Assembly (NCBI GenBank): GCA_013151365.1
Contig: JAADIK010000101.1
Coordinates: forward strand, 1 to 6,834
Length of the DNA stretch: 6,834 nucleotides
Reading direction: 5' to 3'
Origin: Deltaproteobacteria bacterium
GTDB taxonomy: Bacteria; Desulfobacterota; Desulfobulbia; Desulfobulbales; Desulfobulbaceae
Positions 5,895 through 6,834 of the stretch are shown here, one piece after another. The notes under the pieces are model-generated. The model saw nothing but the letters and a program-made list of their open reading frames with translations, searched no databases and was not told the DNA's origin. Positions within the stretch are counted from its first letter, which is position 1, and the number at the start of each line of letters is the position of its first letter. A program made the translations under genes and the position numbers.

Positions 5895-6671
5895 ATGTCC
5901 GGCTGGGTATTAAAAGGACTGAAAACAGGGATCAGGACCACACTCTATCCAAAGGTTGAAGAGCCGGCCCCGGGAGTATCCCCGGGACGGCCGGAAGGCG
6001 GCGGGATTGCCGGAAACAAAAAACCGGCGGCGGTCGCCTGCCCGGTTGCGGCGATTACCGTTCACAATAAGCGGGTGTCGGTGGATTACGACAAATGCAT
6101 ACACTGTGCCCGGTGCCTGCCGCCGGCCGGGGCCATTTTCGACAAACCGGCCGCAGGTTATGAATGGGCCTATAAAGTACCGCGGGATGGTGTCGCTGCC
6201 GGGGGAGCGGGAGTGGCAAAGACCTGCAGCCATTCCCTTCATATCAAGGTGGTCGACGGCGGGGCATGCAACGCCTGCCTGAGCGAGGTCTCGCAACTGA
6301 CCAAGCCGTGCTACGATATGCATCGGCTCGGCTTCTTTATCACCCCGACACCAAGGGACGCCGACCTGCTGCTGGTGGTCGGCCCGGTAACCGAACATAT
6401 GAAACTGCCGCTGAAAAAGGCCTTCGAGGCCATGCCGGAACCCAAGGCGGTGATGGCCGTCGGGACCTGTGCCCTCTCGGGCGGTATCTTTGGTCCGGGG
6501 TTTGCGGCCGGGGGCGGGGTCCGGGAATTTCTGCCCGTGGACATTGCCGTACCGGGCTGTCCGCCGCCGCCCCTGGCGATTATTCATGGCCTGCTCATGG
6601 CAGTCGGCAGGAAAGAGTCCGTCCCGTCGTCAACCTCACCCGGGCCGGGTAGCGGCAGGGAGGCGAAATGA
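5895..6671 (+). CDS. Fused ferredoxin / NuoB-like small subunit (HycF-HycG type), one ferredoxin cluster lost
   Basis: A 258-residue electron-transfer subunit joining two proteins that are separate in E. coli formate hydrogenlyase. The N-terminus (LKGLKTGIRTTLYP, 6-19) resembles HycF/HyfH. The ferredoxin part keeps ACP with Cys49 and CIHCARC with Cys68, Cys71 and Cys74, the exact ligand set of one [4Fe-4S] cluster. The first CxxCxxC (aligned near 39-45) and the second Cys-Pro (76-79 reads PPAG) are gone, so the other cluster cannot form. The NuoB/HycG part (about 110-240) keeps Cys125 and Cys128 (GACNACLSE), Cys192 (GTCALSGGIF) and Cys222 (VPGCPPPP), enough for the proximal [4Fe-4S] cluster, plus PTPRDADLLLVVGPVT (151-166). 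It lies directly after the large subunit and overlaps the next gene by four bases if that starts at 6668. Confidence 0.9.
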   Translation: MSGWVLKGLKTGIRTTLYPKVEEPAPGVSPGRPEGGGIAGNKKPAAVACPVAAITVHNKRVSVDYDKCIHCARCLPPAGAIFDKPAAGYEWAYKVPRDGVAAGGAGVAKTCSHSLHIKVVDGGACNACLSEVSQLTKPCYDMHRLGFFITPTPRDADLLLVVGPVTEHMKLPLKKAFEAMPEPKAVMAVGTCALSGGIFGPGFAAGGGVREFLPVDIAVPGCPPPPLAIIHGLLMAVGRKESVPSSTSPGPGSGREAK

Positions 6672-6834
6672 TGAATATACCCCTTCTCCTGGAGCTGTTT
6701 CTGCTTTCCTGCGCGGCCGGCATTCTCCTGGCCATGGCGGTCCCGGAACGCTACGCTCCGGCCGTCCTCGCCTGGACCGCCTCCATCTCCTCGGCAGTCA
6801 TCCTGATTGTCGGCGGCATCGGTCTCTTTACGAA
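6668..6834 (+). CDS. Start of a membrane protein, probably HyfB/NuoL-like antiporter subunit (cut by window end)
   Basis: The last gene is open to the window end, giving about 55 residues: MMNIPLLLELFLLSCAAGIL, then a short charged turn (VPERYAP) and a second hydrophobic segment ending near GGIGLFT. Two membrane helices separated by a charged turn at the N-terminus fit HyfB or another NuoL/M/N-type subunit, which is the piece of the complex not yet seen in the operon. The identification is mostly from context. The start could be the ATG at 6668 (ATGA overlap with the previous stop) or the next codon at 6671; GGAGG at 6659-6663 leaves gaps of four and seven bases, so the second fits slightly better. 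Confidence 0.6.
   Translation, partial: MMNIPLLLELFLLSCAAGILLAMAVPERYAPAVLAWTASISSAVILIVGGIGLFT

Overview
The window looks like a moderately GC-rich anaerobic bacterium, most likely in or near the former Deltaproteobacteria (Geobacter/Desulfuromonas/Syntrophobacter-like). This is inferred from gene content and style (a group 4 hydrogenase-related operon next to a HigB/HigA-type addiction module); no rRNA or other phylogenetic marker is present.

Layout. Positions 1-117 hold a purine-rich tandem repeat and a GTCAA/TTGAC dyad. Positions 118-724 carry a type II toxin-antitoxin pair of the HI1419/HI1420 (RelE/HigB-Gp49 toxin, HigA-like antitoxin) kind, toxin first, overlapping by 11 bases, with a perfect TTGACA and a palindrome at its 5' end. 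Positions 725-1187 are non-coding or nearly so: a possible sigma-70 promoter, a strong 11-bp hairpin (likely a terminator), a GC-rich leader and a doubtful 66-codon ORF. From 1188 to the right edge runs a tightly packed plus-strand operon of six genes: a HyfC/NuoH-like membrane anchor, HyfE-like, HyfF-like antiporter subunit, a NuoC-NuoD (HycE/HyfG-like) large subunit, a fused ferredoxin-NuoB (HycF-HycG-like) small subunit, and the start of a further membrane protein, probably the HyfB/NuoL-like subunit, cut by the window end.

How it works together. The operon encodes a complex I-like/group 4 hydrogenase-like membrane machine. The membrane arm keeps the charged residues expected for ion translocation (Glu132, Lys218, Glu391 of the HyfF-like protein). 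The peripheral arm keeps one ferredoxin cluster and the proximal NuoB-type cluster. The large subunit, however, has lost the nickel ligands: the CGIC motif reads SGTS, and the C-terminal DPCxxC is absent, replaced by an end (AECDR-stop) like that of complex I NuoD. It also lacks the quinone-site HPSTHG loop and Tyr of NuoD. This places it in the Ehr (energy-converting hydrogenase-related) group, whose redox partner is not known to me. The small subunit shows a matching pruning: all four ligands of one ferredoxin cluster are gone and all four of the other are kept, and the protein is fused to the NuoB domain. This degenerate but orderly complex is the most interesting item in the window.
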